This document shows, piece by piece, positions 1-11,278 of a stretch of 64,000 nt of DNA; the stretch's first letter is position 1, and each line of letters starts with the position of its first letter. This stretch comes from Bufo bufo (lineage: Eukaryota; Chordata; Amphibia; Anura; Bufonidae). The translations under genes and the position numbers were made by a program. The stretch covers positions 508,637,444-508,701,443 of the forward strand of contig NC_053390.1 of NCBI RefSeq assembly GCF_905171765.1, in the 5' to 3' direction. The notes under the pieces were generated by a model, which was given only the letters and a program-made list of their open reading frames with translations, ran no database searches and was not told where the DNA came from.

Positions 1-802
1 GCTGAACCGGAAGTGAGGTCAGAGCGTTGCCAGTTGCATAGCAACTACTAGGCTCATGACGCTTGGCCCTATTAGCAGACACATGATAGCTTGCCTGTCA
101 TTTTCATAGATGCACAGTCGCATAACAGATATAATTTGGCATGACATCAGAACACCGGCTCTTTCCCCATGGATGCTAACCGATTGTTGGGCCAAGGACC
201 CTATTCTGTATTCATATTGTGATATAATATTTTTGGATGGATACACCGTCACGTCCACTACGCTCATGGTTTAAATGTGACAACATGTTTATCTGGTGGA
301 CTACATATTATGATATTATTCTTTTAAATGTATCCGTCGCATCCCATGTGCTCGTTGTTTAGGTGAGATGGCGTCTGATCTGGGGGTCATCCTAAACAGA
401 TCTGAGCGGAGGAGGGAAAGAGTGGAAGTAGTAACCGCCTATTAGCGGATTCCCCCTCTGTTACTTTAGGTCGTGTCCATCATCCCATCCCATGCGCCCT
501 TCTATTGGGCACACACGATGAGAGGAGGGACACGACAAATTCACATTCATCATTTTTTGATGTGGATCACAAGAAGCAACAATAGTTTTGTTCATTTAGC
601 CCAGATGGATGGACTGTTTTGAGATAGAAGATCCATTTAGCCTCACATTGCAGGATCCTTCTATCAAAATCACCGCGTCTTGTTCCTGGCTTGATTTTTT
701 TCAATTCCAGAGAAAGATAGGCAGTCCGGTCTCCCTCCATGTTTAGTGTTTACGTGATGTGCCACCGATGTATCTTTATCGTATAGTGGCCACTATACAT
801 CA

Positions 803-1286
803 GGGCCCAAGTCAAAGACTTGGTTGGAGAAAGGCATTGGTGGGAACTACAAATGTGGTAGATGCGTGGCGTGCCCCTTTATGGCCAAAGCAAAGTCATT
901 CAGGAGCAATAACACCAATAAAGTCTACACAATCACAGACTTTATCAACTGCAGAAGTACAGGTCTGGTGTACAAGATCACATGCAAATGTGGCGAGGAG
1001 TACATTGGGAAGACTGGAAGGGAGTTTAGGAGGAGAATTGGAGAGCATTTGAGTGATATAAGAAACTATAAAGATACATCGGTGGCACGTCACGTAAACA
1101 CTAAACATGGAGGGAGACCGGACTGCCTATCTTTCTCTGGAATTGAAAAAAATCATCAAGCCAGGAACAAGACGCGGTGATTTTGATAGCAGGATCCTGC
1201 AATGTGAGGCTAAATGGATCTTCTATCTCAAAACAGTCCATCCATCTGGGCTAAATGAACAACAAAACTATTGTTGCTTCTTGTGA
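803..1286 (+). pseudogene. Penelope-like element GIY-YIG endonuclease domain, frameshifted
   Basis: The frame encodes a cysteine cluster (CGRCVAC) and then a GIY-YIG nuclease core: GLVY, KITCKCG, EYIGKT, and an arginine-rich helix ending in GEH. This order of zinc-binding cysteines followed by GIY-YIG is typical of the C-terminal endonuclease of Penelope-like retroelements. The frame is open without an ATG (the possible start at 826 is TTG), as expected for a fragment of a longer polyprotein. A stop at 1178-1180 comes from a one-base frame change near 1172-1176. The next frame continues the protein (AKWIFYLKTVHPSGLNE) to a stop at 1284-1286. The reverse transcriptase part is absent. The copy is non-functional as it stands. 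Confidence 0.8.
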
Positions 1287-1354
1287 TCCACATCAAAAAA
1301 TGATGAATGTGAATTTGTTGTGTCCCTCCTCTCATCGTGTGTGCCCAATAGAAG

Positions 1355-2945
1355 CAGTGGCGTATCCAAGCTATGGCAGCCATGGCTAGTGCCATAGGCG
1401 CCAAGCGGGGGGGGGGCGACAAAAAAAAAAATCATGAGAAAAAAATTCCCACCCATTCTGCAGCCACCTCCTTTAGCCCCAGCGCTGGCGGCGGCACGCA
1501 AATTAACTTGGAAAGTACTTTTACCTTGTCTGGACTGAGGGCTGGCATGTAGGAGAGACAGGCGCCCCCATGATTTTCTATGAATGGGATCGCCCAGTCC
1601 GTCCGTGTATCTGCTAACTTGCAGAGGCTCCGCCTCAAGCTCCGCCTACCCTCCTCTGCGTATCGTAGCTTCATTTATCCAAGCGTGTCACTCGTGAGGT
1701 GACTGACTGCACTGAGGTGAAGTGAGGAGAAGAACTGTGAGAAGTTGGACGATTGGACCCCCAGCCAGGCAGCACTGCTAGTCTGCTACGGTACACACAC
1801 ACATCATGATCACACTGTATAATGATGTACTGACATTCTGCAATCTGCCAAGCACTGCAGGCAACCTAATAAATGTAACCTTGCTAAATACCTAATATAG
1901 TGCTGCTAAATATATGGAATAAATAAATTAGAATTATGCATAGATATCCTAAATAAAGTGATTTGTGCAAGTTGTACCTGCTGTTGCACAAATCACTTTT
2001 TTTATATCTATGGCTATGCATAATTATAATTAATTTAATCCATATTGTGCAAGCACTATATTGGATGGGCTGCTTGCTTCTGTTTGAGACTGTCATGATG
2101 CCAGGCTTAGGCTATTGTCACACTGGGGCGTTGCGCTATTGGCGGTAAAGCGTCGCTATTTGAGCGGCGCTTTACTGTAGTTTTTGCGGCGCTATTCAGC
2201 CGCTAGCAGGGCGCCTCAAATATGCGGCTCGCAGGACTTTGAGCTTCCACTAGCTGCCCAAAAAGGGTTAAAACCGCCCGCAAAATGCAGCTTGCAGCGG
2301 TGCATTGCTGGCGGTTCGGCGGCGCTGCCCATTGATTTCAATGGGCAGTGGCGCTTTCGAATCAGTGTGTACACTGTTCCTACAGCGCCTCAAAGATGTG
2401 GCTAAAAGGACTTTTTTTATTGTCCTGCCAACGCACCGCTCCAGTGTTAAAACCCTCTGGCTTTCACATTGGAGTGCTCTATTTTGTAGCGCTGTAGCAC
2501 CTGCAAAGCGCCCTGAAAGAGCGGCTCCATTCACTCCTGTGTGAAGAAAGCCAGAGGGCTTTAACACTGGAGCAGTGCGTTTGCAAGCAGCATCTTTGAG
2601 GCGCTGTAGGAGTGGCTCCTAAAGTGCCCCTGCCCATTGAAATCAAAGCGGTGCTTTGCAGGCGGTTTTTTTAACCCTTTCTCGGCCGCTAGCGGGAGTT
2701 AAAAGCGCCCCGCTAGCGGCTGAACAGTGCCGCAAAAAAGACGGTAAAGCGCCGTTAAAAATAGCAGCACTTTACCACCGACGCCCCCTCCCCCCAGTGT
2801 GAAAGAGGCCTTAAAGTCATCATCAGGTGCGATTGTGCGTATGTGCTAAGCAGACAGGGCCGCTGGTGATCCTACTTCCTCTCTCCCCCCAGGGGCGCAG
2901 TTTCAGTGCTTGCCATAGGCGCCATTTTCACTAGATACGCCTCTG
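1355..2945. mobile_element. Non-autonomous hAT-type element inserted in the Penelope copy
   Basis: The ends are CAGTGGCGTATC on the left and the reverse complement of CAGAGGCGTATC on the right. They are flanked by the identical 8-bp duplication AATAGAAG (1347-1354 and 2946-2953). An 8-bp duplication with CAG-type ends is the hAT signature. Removing it rejoins the right arm of the Penelope inverted repeat exactly, which matches the uninterrupted left arm at about 490-525. No transposase is encoded. Inside are a G-run near 1400, AT-rich sequence at 1800-2090 and a nested MITE at 2110-2810. Confidence 0.85.
2110..2810. mobile_element. Palindromic Harbinger-type MITE (TTA target site) nested in the hAT element
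   Basis: The left end GGCTATTGTCACACTGG and the right end (reverse complement GGCCTCTTTCACACTGG) are flanked by TTA at 2107-2109 and 2811-2813. The interior is a degenerate palindrome rich in GCGGCGCTTT and CCATTGATTTCAATGGG motifs. It has no coding capacity. The 3-bp TTA/TAA target site is characteristic of PIF/Harbinger elements. Confidence 0.75.
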
Positions 2946-3438
2946 AATAGAAGGGCGCATGGGATGGGATGATGGACACGACCTAAAGTAACAGAGGGGG
3001 AATCCGCTAATAGGCGGTTACTACTTCCACTCTTTCCCTCCTCCGCTCAGATCTGTTTAGGATGACCCCCAGATCAGACGCCGTCTCACCTAAACAACGA
3101 GCACATGGGATGAGACGGTGGATACATTTAAAAGTATAATATCATATGTAGTCCACCAGATAAACATGTCACATTTAAACCATGAGCGTAGTGGACGTGA
3201 CGGTGTATCCATCCAAAAATATAATATCACAATATGAATACAGAATAGGGTCCTTGGCCCAACAATCGGTTAGCATCCATGGGGAAAGAGCCGGTGTTCT
3301 GATGTCATGCCAAATTATATCTGTTATGCGACTGCATCTATCATGTGTCTGCTAATAGGGCCAAGCGTCATGAGCCTAGTAGTTGCTATGCAACTGGCAA
3401 CGCTCTGACCTCGGCTCTGACCTCACTTCCGGTTCAGC

Positions 3439-5037
3439 CGCATCATGTGACGCTGACTTCCGGTCCGGTGGAACGCACGCTAGTGGCGTGCGTTCCACGC
3501 CGAATCACAAGTGTTCTGCGATACCTGGACAGGTGAGTCAAATTATCACGGGGGGCGTACACACATCGGGAGTAGAGGTATAAGAGGAGACGGCTAATAA
3601 CCATCCATTGCTCACCCAAATCATCGTTACTTTGGGTGAGACACGGACTGACAAGGGACACTTCCCCTGCATCAGTGTGGACAAGATCTATCCATCATCT
3701 TGTCCTGAGAATACGAGGCTAAAACCACCTTGATTCTGAGTAAGTAAACTGCGGCTGTTGAATAGCCACGTTGCGTACGGTGCTCAAATACTGGTGACCT
3801 ATATTGAGTTTGTTTATAACTTCTATTTGTAGTTGCCCTGGAATATACATATGAAGTCCCCTGATGTCCAGAAGTGACAGAAACATGGCATGTAGGGCGT
3901 TGTAGTTAGGGCTTGATAGGATTAAGACCCATACTGAGGGAGAGGCTCGGTGTGGGGTCGCCCCTGTCGGGGCGTGTGCTCCATTGTGGTAGGCAGGCTT
4001 GTTACGAGTCCCTATCCCCCTAGGCAGGCAGGAAAGCCATAATAGGGCCTTGCAGGATATAACATCGTGCCAACACCACACCAGCACCTGGTCACACAGG
4101 TCCAAGGTAAGACCATTGCCAGGACCATCCTCCACAGTTGGACCCTGCCCAGGTGAGATCCACCCATCTTTTTCTCTTTTTTTTTTATTTCCAAATGGAA
4201 TATGAATATGAATTGATGCAGTGGAGGAATTTACTGTTGTAAGTGTTGTCTATGTCGTCTCTCACCCAGTGTGACAATTATTTTAATTGACCTAGTAAAG
4301 GTTATGTTTTATTGAATCCCAATTTACAAATTTTCTTAAATACCTGTGAGACCAAAATGCGCACTTAGATGCTTGAAGGGGTGTCATTTCCCAAACTGAG
4401 TCACTTCTCAGGGGGGTTTCAAATATTGACACCCCTAAGCATCTGCAATCATTGCACAATGCAATAAGTAGGCCTCAGTTTGCACTGCTTTTTCCCTTCT
4501 GAGCCCTGTTGTATGCCCAGGCAGCAGAGACCAGCCACATGTGGGTTATTGCTGTACTTTGGAGATCAGGCTTCACAAATTGTGGGATGGTTGTCTCCAC
4601 AGACTGGGCACAATGTATTTGGCACTTAATTACAAATTTTATTTTCATATTCAATTTTTTTTTTTTTTTTTTACTGCACATTAACTTTTGGACAATTGTG
4701 GGGTTAAAATGCTCACTCCACTCCTAGGTGAATGCATGAAAGGGGTGTGGGCTCGTCTATCGGTTTGCAACTGTGTTGCTCTGCAAATGTGACATGGCAC
4801 CCAAAAACAATTTCAGCGCACCAACAGCTAAATGGCACCTTCCTTCTCAAAACCTGCCATGTGCCTAACTAGTTTACAACTATGTATAGGGTAGTGCCTT
4901 CCCCATTTTAAAATGAGTTTCAGTTGCATCTAAATTTTGAGATGAAACAAATGCAATTTTTAACTTTCACATCCAGATTCTAGTAATTTGTATAACTCCT
5001 GTGGAGTCAAAATGCCTATAGATGAATTCCTTTAGAG
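3439..5037. other. No gene seen; possible further retroelement tail then unique sequence
   Basis: The GC-rich start (3440-3700) directly follows the Penelope arm and may belong to it, but no domain or terminal repeat shows this. A T-run lies at 4661-4672. No convincing exon was found, including the perilipin exon expected before 6025. Confidence 0.4.
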
Positions 5038-5184
5038 CAGGGATGCCCAACCTGCGGACCTCCAGCTGTTGCAAAACTACAACTCCCAGCATGCCTGGAC
5101 AGCCTACACTTATCTGCTTACAGCAGGGCATGATGGGAGTTGTAGTTGTACAACAGCTGGAGGGCTGCAGGTTGAGCATCCCTG
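5038..5184. mobile_element. 147-bp hAT MITE with 8-bp target duplication
   Basis: The inverted ends CAGGGATGCCCAACCTGCGG and its near-complement pair over most of the length. They are flanked by the identical 8-bp CTTTAGAG (5030-5037 and 5185-5192). The arms contain the motif ACTACAACTCCCAGCATG. A second copy lies at 43649-43778 and a decayed one at about 41621-41760. Confidence 0.85.
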
Positions 5185-6024
5185 CTTTAGAGGGTTTCTT
5201 TTCTAAAAGGCCTTTCAGCTCTTCACCATCTCTTCTACACTGGCTGAGTTGAGGAAGGGGAGGAGACTGCTTTAGGCCAGAATGTTACAGGTTAGAGCCA
5301 CGGTATAGCTGACAATTTAAGCTTTTTAAAACAAGAACAGGATCACCATGTTGGCTGTTAAAACAGATACAGCCTTTAGGGAGTGAGAGCTACAGGTTTA
5401 GGCAGCTCTCATTGGGCCACTTTCTAATGGCTATATGACAGCTGTCACCACAATTTGCTTTAAAGCCAGTTTCCAGGTCTTAGCAGAAATTGGAGGAATA
5501 GGGAGCCATAGTCTGCGTCAAAGTAGGTGAAGTCCAGCAGAGGGTACATTGTGATGGCATATGGATGGTGATTTATATGCAGAGACTCGCTGTTGTGGGG
5601 GAGAAGGCTTAGGCTGCTGCTACATCTACAGCTGTCACTACTGAGAGGAAGGGAGGGGAGAACCCTGGTACTAATATGGTGAAGATGCTACTACTCCTGG
5701 GGACGAATGGGGCGGAACCTGCTGTTCTTCTGCATCTGATACAATCATTGTGGAGGACGTGCCACAACCTGGTTGTGTGATAACAGCCTGGTGTCTGTAG
5801 AACATGTGATTGAATCCTTTCTATGAGTGCTCTTGTAGAACCCTCAGATTTGTCTTGGCCTAACTTATGAATGTGTGTTTTTTTTTTTTTCTTTTTCCCC
5901 CCCTTCCCCACAGCTATCATTTTCTAGATGCTTTGTAGAATTCAAGTTGTGTCCACATTATTTCCTATTATGATCTGTTGGCTTCTGTCCATTTCATTCT
6001 ATTTTTATTCTTTTTTTTATATAG

Positions 6025-6224
6025 CTCAGCTTGCTTCAACTGTGGAGGGATTTGAAGTAGCTCCACTTCAACAACAAAAAGAACAACAAAGTTACTATGT
6101 TCGTTTGGGTTCCTTGTCTTCTCGTCTCCGTCATCGTGCATACCAGCATTCTTTGGGCAAGGTGAGGAGTGCCCAAATCAATGCTGTGGAGACTCTAGCA
6201 CAGCTGCACCGAACTATTGACCTG
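6025..6224 (+). CDS. PLIN3: Perilipin-3-like, third exon from the end
   Basis: The exon follows a T-rich tract and acceptor ending at 6024, and stops before a GT donor at 6225. It encodes a segment with VEGFEVAPLQQQ, SYYVRLGSLSSRLR and YQHSLGKVRSAQ. These match the perilipin core just before the C-terminal four-helix bundle, where the family conserves SLGK and a QQQ-rich stretch. The first codon is split and needs a base from an upstream exon. The exon ends in phase 0 and joins the exon at 6339. The QEQSY(F/Y)VRLGSLS pattern is closest to PLIN3 (TIP47), known from other vertebrates as a lipid-droplet coat protein and carrier of cytosolic origin. Confidence 0.85.
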
Positions 6225-6338
6225 GTAGGACTCTATGGCCATTGGAAGTTAAATATTTAATTGGTATTTAAGGTCTTCTGTTTTGTAATTGTAAAATGTT
6301 AATTTTTTTTAAAATTGTAATCTTTTGTTTTTGTAAAG

Positions 6339-6458
6339 ATGGAGACTGTCAAGCAGAGTGTTCATGGTGGCCCAGAGAAACTGCACCAGCTGTGGCTGGA
6401 ATGGAGTCGCAAACAATCGAAAACTGAATCTGTAGATGGTGCAAGAGAAGATGACCAG
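6339..6458 (+). CDS. PLIN3: Perilipin-3-like, second-last exon
   Basis: A 40-codon exon lies between an AG acceptor (6337-6338) and a GT donor (6459-6460), in phase 0 at both ends. It begins METVKQSVHGGPEKLHQLWLEW. This matches the METVKQ...KLHQ(M/L)WL...W segment of PLIN3, which forms a helix of the C-terminal bundle. The linker that follows (RKQSKTESVDGAREDDQ) is short and acidic. The intron before it is only 114 bp; the one after it is about 2.0 kb and has taken up repeats. Confidence 0.85.
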
Positions 6459-7637
6459 GTATTGTAAAAGTTACACTATTGAAGTTCATTGCAATTATCT
6501 ATTACTCTTCTGTTTATTTTTTTATTGAAAAATGCAACAGATGCATATGTGAGAAATGACATGCAATAGACACCAGAGCATACTGCAAAAAAAATTAAGA
6601 GCCATTGTCCTCCCCATAAAGAATGCGACTAGAAATGATTTGTCCTGCATTTAATATTTCCCAACGACTTGCGACATCTGGAGCTGGTGTTTGAGTAAAA
6701 AAAAGATATAACCACAAAAGGGCCCAAAACACGCTATTAAAAATCTGACACCGACCTTTAGTTTTGTGGAAAATTATTCAGTATAATTTGTATTTTTGTT
6801 TAAATTCCTGCTCCAGTCTGGGCTTTAGTCAAGGAGGTGATCCTATCAGCGACAGCCTTCCGTTTGACTGTATACACAGATCTCAGTCCGTAGTTTTTTT
6901 ATTTTTTCTGAGAATTTTTCAATCATTGCCTGGCGCATGTCTCCTGTAGGCCTCCGTTGTATTTCTCTACTCTAGAAAGTATTATTTTTTTTGTGGATTT
7001 TAAAATCCATACCACAGGTTAACTTACATGTGAAGAATTTCTGCAGTGTAAATCCGATTTTGGAAAATCTCGTGCTGTTTTAGATTGCAGTTATTCTGTT
7101 TGTAAATCCATAGCGAATACACTACATATATTTCTTTAGGCTGTGAACATGCTGATTTTGCAAGGAGCCCCTCTCCTACACTGGACTTGATCCAGCTGCC
7201 TGTGATGTAGTTGCAGCTTCTGCCCTTGTGTAAGGACTATGCACCTAAAAGGGGTTTCCAGGATTTTGCCATTAATGGCCTATTATCGGTATAGGTTGCC
7301 AGTATTGGATCGGCAGGGGCTCAAGGCTCCGCGCCCCCTACTGTTCAGTTATAGCCAGAACTACACAGCTCCCTGTGTGTAGTAGACAGACCGCAGTTCT
7401 GTTCCCATTCACTACACAATGAACAGAGCTGTGTAATTCCAGAGCTAAAAGTAATCAGCTGATCTGATAGTGGTGACTGGCCTCAATCTAGTATAATCCC
7501 TAAAGTGTACTCTGTGTCTCGATTATCGAAGAACACTTGTTTGTGGACTGCAAGCTAGACATCTATTAAATGGGAGTCTACATAAAATGGACATCATGCT
7601 GAATCGTGTCTTAAAGGGATTGTCTGGAATTGGGGCT

Positions 7638-7930
7638 CAGTCACACAACCGTATGGTCACTGTGCCTGAGTTGTGGACCGCAAACGGTGGGTCCGCAATA
7701 CACAGGCAATGGTTGTGTGAACTCCATGCTGTGGTGCGGACCCATTGACTTGAATGGATCTGCAAGTTGCGGCAAAAGATAGGACATATCCTATCTTTTG
7801 CAGAGCGGAGGCATGAATCTGAAGCTAACGGAAACGCTCAGAAGCCTCTCCGTGGGCTTTCGGATCATTTCCTGCACACTGCAAACCATAGGACATGTCC
7901 CATCTTTTGACGTGGATTGTGGACCTATTC
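7638..7930. repeat. Remnant of TWA-type palindromic MITE
   Basis: It starts with GGGGCTCAGTCACACAACCG and carries the shared modules seen in other copies: GGTCCGCAATACAC, GGACCCATTGACTTGAATGG and GATAGGACATATCCTATC. The right end is lost where the next repeat begins. Confidence 0.5.
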
Positions 7931-7937
7931 AAAATAT

Positions 7938-8284
7938 CTTTATATATGCAAATGAGCCTCTAGGACTAACAGGGGCGTTGCCATTACACCTAGAGGCTCT
8001 GATCTTTCTGCAACTGCTGTGCCCTCTGCACTTTGACAGTACCAGGCAGTGTAAAAGTGATCACACCTGGTCCTGTCTAAGTGCAGAGGGTGCAGCAGTT
8101 GCAGAGCCTCTAGGTGTAATGGCAACGCCCCTGTTGCTCCTAGAGGCTCATTTGCATATATTGTCATTTTTCTCAGCAATGCAGGCACATATAAACATGG
8201 GACCAACACAGATGCCTTCAGCTGCCAAGTAAACATGTAAAAGGTCAGTCAGTTTCATAGGTACAAATCTGCTGACACTGCCTT
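7938..8284. mobile_element. Palindromic MITE, probable TTAA type, left end incomplete
   Basis: Inverted arms at about 7940-8031 and 8081-8160 share TATGCAAATGAGCCTCTAGG and GGCGTTGCCATTACACCTAG. The right end reads ...GACACTGCC followed by TTTAA. This fits the TTAA-flanked MITEs of this window. The left flank lacks a clear TTAA. Confidence 0.6.
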
Positions 8285-8489
8285 TAAGTAACCTGGAAAA
8301 AAATCCTTTAACCTAGTAAAATCATCAGATATTTCTTTTGGTTCTCAATTAAGAGTTCCTGTAGCATAGATGGGGGGGGGGGGGGGTTTCTAGGACTTGT
8401 ATGTTGAACATATGGAATATTTGAACTGTTTATGTTACTGACCAGCTCTGCTGAGCAGAAGTGCTAATCTATTAAAATTGTCACTGCAG

Positions 8490-8852
8490 CCATTGGATTC
8501 TCGTGTTTTAACCATGACCCGTACGCTGACCAAGCAACTACAAACGACTTGCTTTACTCTGGTATCTGGGGCACAAGGCCTTCCCGCTAACATACAGGAT
8601 CGCATGCAGCAGCTACGGCAAACTGCTCAAGACCTGCATTCTTCCTTTTCCTCTGCTCACTCCTTCGGAGACATTTCGTCGGGAATTCTGGCACAAAGCC
8701 GAGAACAAGCCTCAAAGGTCCATGACCATGTGAATGAGCTTTTAAGCTATGTAGTTGCAAACACTCCCTTAACATGGTTGGTGGGCCCTTTTGCGCCTCA
8801 GCTGGTTGAACACCCAGAAATGCCTGAAGAGCAACCTGAAAAGGTGCAGTAA
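8490..8852 (+). CDS. PLIN3: Perilipin-3-like, terminal coding exon
   Basis: An AG acceptor lies at 8488-8489 and the stop is TAA at 8850-8852. The 120-residue product contains LTKQLQTTCFTL, GLPANIQDRMQQLRQ and FSSAHSFGDISSGILAQSRE. It ends with NTPLTWLVGPFAPQL, the conserved hydrophobic cleft motif that closes the perilipin C-terminal bundle. The SSxHSFxDxSSxILAQSRE stretch favours PLIN3 over PLIN2 or PLIN5. The protein would coat lipid droplets and exchange with the cytosol (family knowledge). With the two preceding exons it gives about 227 residues, roughly the C-terminal half of a perilipin; the N-terminal PAT-domain exons lie outside the window or were not recognised. No obvious AATAAA was found close downstream. 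Confidence 0.88.
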   Translation, partial: PLDSRVLTMTRTLTKQLQTTCFTLVSGAQGLPANIQDRMQQLRQTAQDLHSSFSSAHSFGDISSGILAQSREQASKVHDHVNELLSYVVANTPLTWLVGPFAPQLVEHPEMPEEQPEKVQ

Positions 8853-9959
8853 GGGAACCTGACGCCCCAAATGTCTGCACTTAGTTTTGTGGAAGGTATG
8901 ATGTGTGTTGTGTAACTTCTGCAATTTGGAATATCTTGCTGCTTTAGCAGTAGTACTTGGTTAATCAATGATAACTTTTGTATTTCTCTGTACAAGTGCC
9001 AAACTTTATAAAATTTGCTATGCAGTTGGTCAGTCTGAATTTATTTTGTTTGTGTAAGCAACCAGACTTATCCATCAGGTAATGGCTCTAAATTTTTATT
9101 TTTTTTCCTCGAAGAACAAAGGTCAAATTCACACAAGCACATTCTGTATTTGTCTATTGCCTGCATGTCACTGCTTGCCTGTGGGTTTAACTGACCCAAA
9201 CTGCCTGCATAATAGGGATCTATTATTGGCGTTTTGGTCAGTTAGGGTTGAACCACACGGTGCAGTCATGCTGCAGTTCCCAATAGAAGACAGTGGGGAA
9301 ATAAGTTTGAGACAGACCTTGGCACTTTCCAAGTTGTGACGACTTGGTTGGATGTGCAGTCCACTGCACATAATACATGCCCACCCGCTTGCAGATGCTG
9401 ACTGCATTGGCTTATACGGCTTTTCAGCTGCTTGTGGTACATGTTTCACATTTTTACCGCATGTAGCAACAGGTCAGTTCGAACAGTCCATAAACAATCG
9501 CAGACAAACACACGATTATGTGCAGAAACTGTATGTGGTTGGTCATATGCGTTCCCTAACCCCTTTGTGACTGCAACACGGCAGTGCTGTGGTCATACCC
9601 GTCTATTACTCACGTGTTACAGCCTAACTGTGGGTTTAAGGGTATGTCCTGCATATGCTCATGGGAATCTGGCCTAACAATACCTCTGTCAACTTGTGTG
9701 TAACCCAGCTGCCAGGAGCACTGCTGCCTCCTCAATACAGGACCCCAACCAGTCAGTTACTGATGACCTATCCACAGTATGGGTACAGTTTTCCTAATAC
9801 AGATTTGGTCCACCCTTTGCATCTAAAGCAGCTTCCCTTCTGGGAAAGCTTTCTACAAAATGTTGTCTGTGGGGATTTTTTGCCTATTGATCCAGAAGAG
9901 TATTGTGAAATCAGACACTGATGTTGGATGAGAGGGCCTGGCTTTCAATCTCCATTCTA
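8853..9959. other. Perilipin 3' UTR and downstream sequence, nothing else recognised
   Basis: The 3' untranslated region must begin at 8853. Its end cannot be placed because no canonical AATAAA is evident nearby. Several open frames here lack conserved motifs and are not called. Confidence 0.4.
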
Positions 9960-10870
9960 GTTCATCCCAAAGGTGTTTGAGCTTGGTGTGAAAGAACTTC
10001 ACTGGCTCACAAAGCCCTAACTTCTAACTTGCTTTGTGTACTGGGGCACAGGCATGCTGGAACACAAAGGATGTTTCCTCCAAAATTGGAAGCATAAACT
10101 TGTGTAAACTGTCTTGGCATGATGAAGCGTTAGGATTTTCCTTCACTGAACAAAGTGGGTTAGGCCAACCCCTGATAAACAACCTCTTATAATAGCATTA
10201 TCCTTCTCCAAACTTTACAGCTGACACAATGCACTCAGGCTGGTAACCTTCTCCTTGTATACGCCAAACTGAGTATGTTCCATGAGACTGTCCGACAGAG
10301 GAATGTGATTCTCGCTCCATGGAACACATTCCATCGGTGATCAGCTTTAAACCACTCCATTCAGCACTTGGGCTTCTGTGTGTGTAAGCCTTATGTCACC
10401 AAACACAATGCAGGATAAAAATTACCAGGAGAGATTAAAGGACCTTAACATGTATAGCTTGGAAGAAAGACGAGACAGAGGGGATATGATAGAAACTTTT
10501 AAATACATAAAGGGAATCAACAAGGTAAAAGGGGAGAGAATATTTAAAAGAAGAAAAACTGCTACAAGAGGACATAGTTTTAAATTAGAGGGGCAAAGGT
10601 TTAAAAGTAATATCAGGAAGTATTACTTTACTGAGAGAGTAGTGGATGCATGGAATAGCCTTCCTGCAGAAGTGGTAGCTGCAAATACAGTGAAGGAGTT
10701 TAAGCATGCATGGGATAGGCATAAGGCCATCCTTCATATAAGATAGGGCCAGGGGCTATTCATAGTATTTAGTATATTGGGCAGACTAGATGGGCCAAAT
10801 GGTTCTTATCTGCCGACACATTCTAGGTTTCTAATGCCATGCAACTCCTGGTGCAGTTTTTGTGCTCGTA
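9960..10870 (-). pseudogene. Decayed Tc1/mariner transposase fragment, interrupted by a CR1 LINE
   Basis: Read on the minus strand, bases around 10250-10320 encode a degraded version of the catalytic DES motif region. The same order of blocks occurs in the relic at 27340-27740; both include CTTCACTG(A/G)AACAAAG and ACAGCTG(A/G)CACAAT. The block after the CR1 fragment (10836-10870, GTGCAGTTTTTGTGCT) continues the same alignment, so the CR1 copy landed inside it. The copy has many mutations and no intact frame. Confidence 0.6.
10403..10845 (+). pseudogene. CR1/L2-type LINE, 3' end fragment
   Basis: The frame to 10746 encodes YQERLKDLNMYSLEERRDRGD, then a basic stretch and VVDAWNSLPAEVVAANTVKEFKHAWD. 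This is the typical C-terminus of vertebrate CR1/L2-like ORF2 proteins. The 3' UTR that follows includes AGATGGGCCAAATGGTTCTT. It is 5'-truncated, as usual for LINEs. Confidence 0.8.
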
Positions 10871-10874
10871 TTAA

Positions 10875-11278
10875 AGGGATTCTGTCAAGTTTTGGGCTAT
10901 AGAGCTGCAGACATGCACAGCTAGATCGCCGCTAGCTTGTCTGCAATATACCGGTTCTATAGGGCTGTGTGCTTTTATTTTCTTTAAAAAAGGATTTTAG
11001 AGAGATGTAAATTAGTCTTGTATGTGTCCAAGGGGCTGTACGAACCTTCCTGGAGCCCAGCCACGCCTGCCTGTGAAGGAGCCCAGCACCGCCTATGTCC
11101 TCCGAATCTCCTCCTTTCATTAACTATAGATTGCCGTAATCTCGCGATGTGCATGCGCAGAGCCGGTATAGTGTTCCTTCCCTGTGCTGGCATCAGCCTC
11201 AGGGAAAGAACTGCGCATGCACGAGCTCGCGCGTTGCGAGATTACGGCAATCTATCGTTGATGTAATATCAAGTGATC
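10875..11278. repeat. TTAA-type MITE, incomplete
   Basis: It begins TTAA|AGGGATTCTGTCAAG at 10871. It contains an imperfect inverted repeat around ATTGCCGTAATCTCGCG (about 11130-11255). No matching right terminus was found. Confidence 0.5.

Larger units (their letters stand above)
1..3438. repeat. Penelope-like element copy folded into a long inverted repeat
   Basis: Bases 1 to about 776 recur in reverse complement from about 1072 to 3438, once the hAT insertion at 1355-2945 is removed. The arms are about 0.77 kb and nearly identical. They surround a roughly 0.3 kb centre holding the endonuclease reading frame. The left arm contains an inverted copy of the endonuclease C-terminal coding region (about 500-776) plus the downstream non-coding tail. 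Penelope-like elements are known to carry terminal repeats in direct or inverted order, so this looks like a 5'-truncated element with an inverted partial copy. The left arm reaches base 1, so the true boundary is probably outside the window. The right arm has a short local duplication near 3405-3420. Confidence 0.8.
6459..8489 (+). other. Perilipin intron with repeat insertions
   Basis: This intron of about 2.0 kb runs from the GT at 6459 to the AG at 8489. It holds a TWA-MITE remnant (about 7640-7930), a palindromic MITE (about 7938-8284) and a 15-base G run at 8372-8386. No further exon is seen. Confidence 0.7.

Noticed and set aside
5609..5920. Possible upstream perilipin exon between 5460 and 5920
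   Set aside because: None of the frames shows the conserved perilipin segment that should precede the 6025 exon, and no matching splice pair was found.
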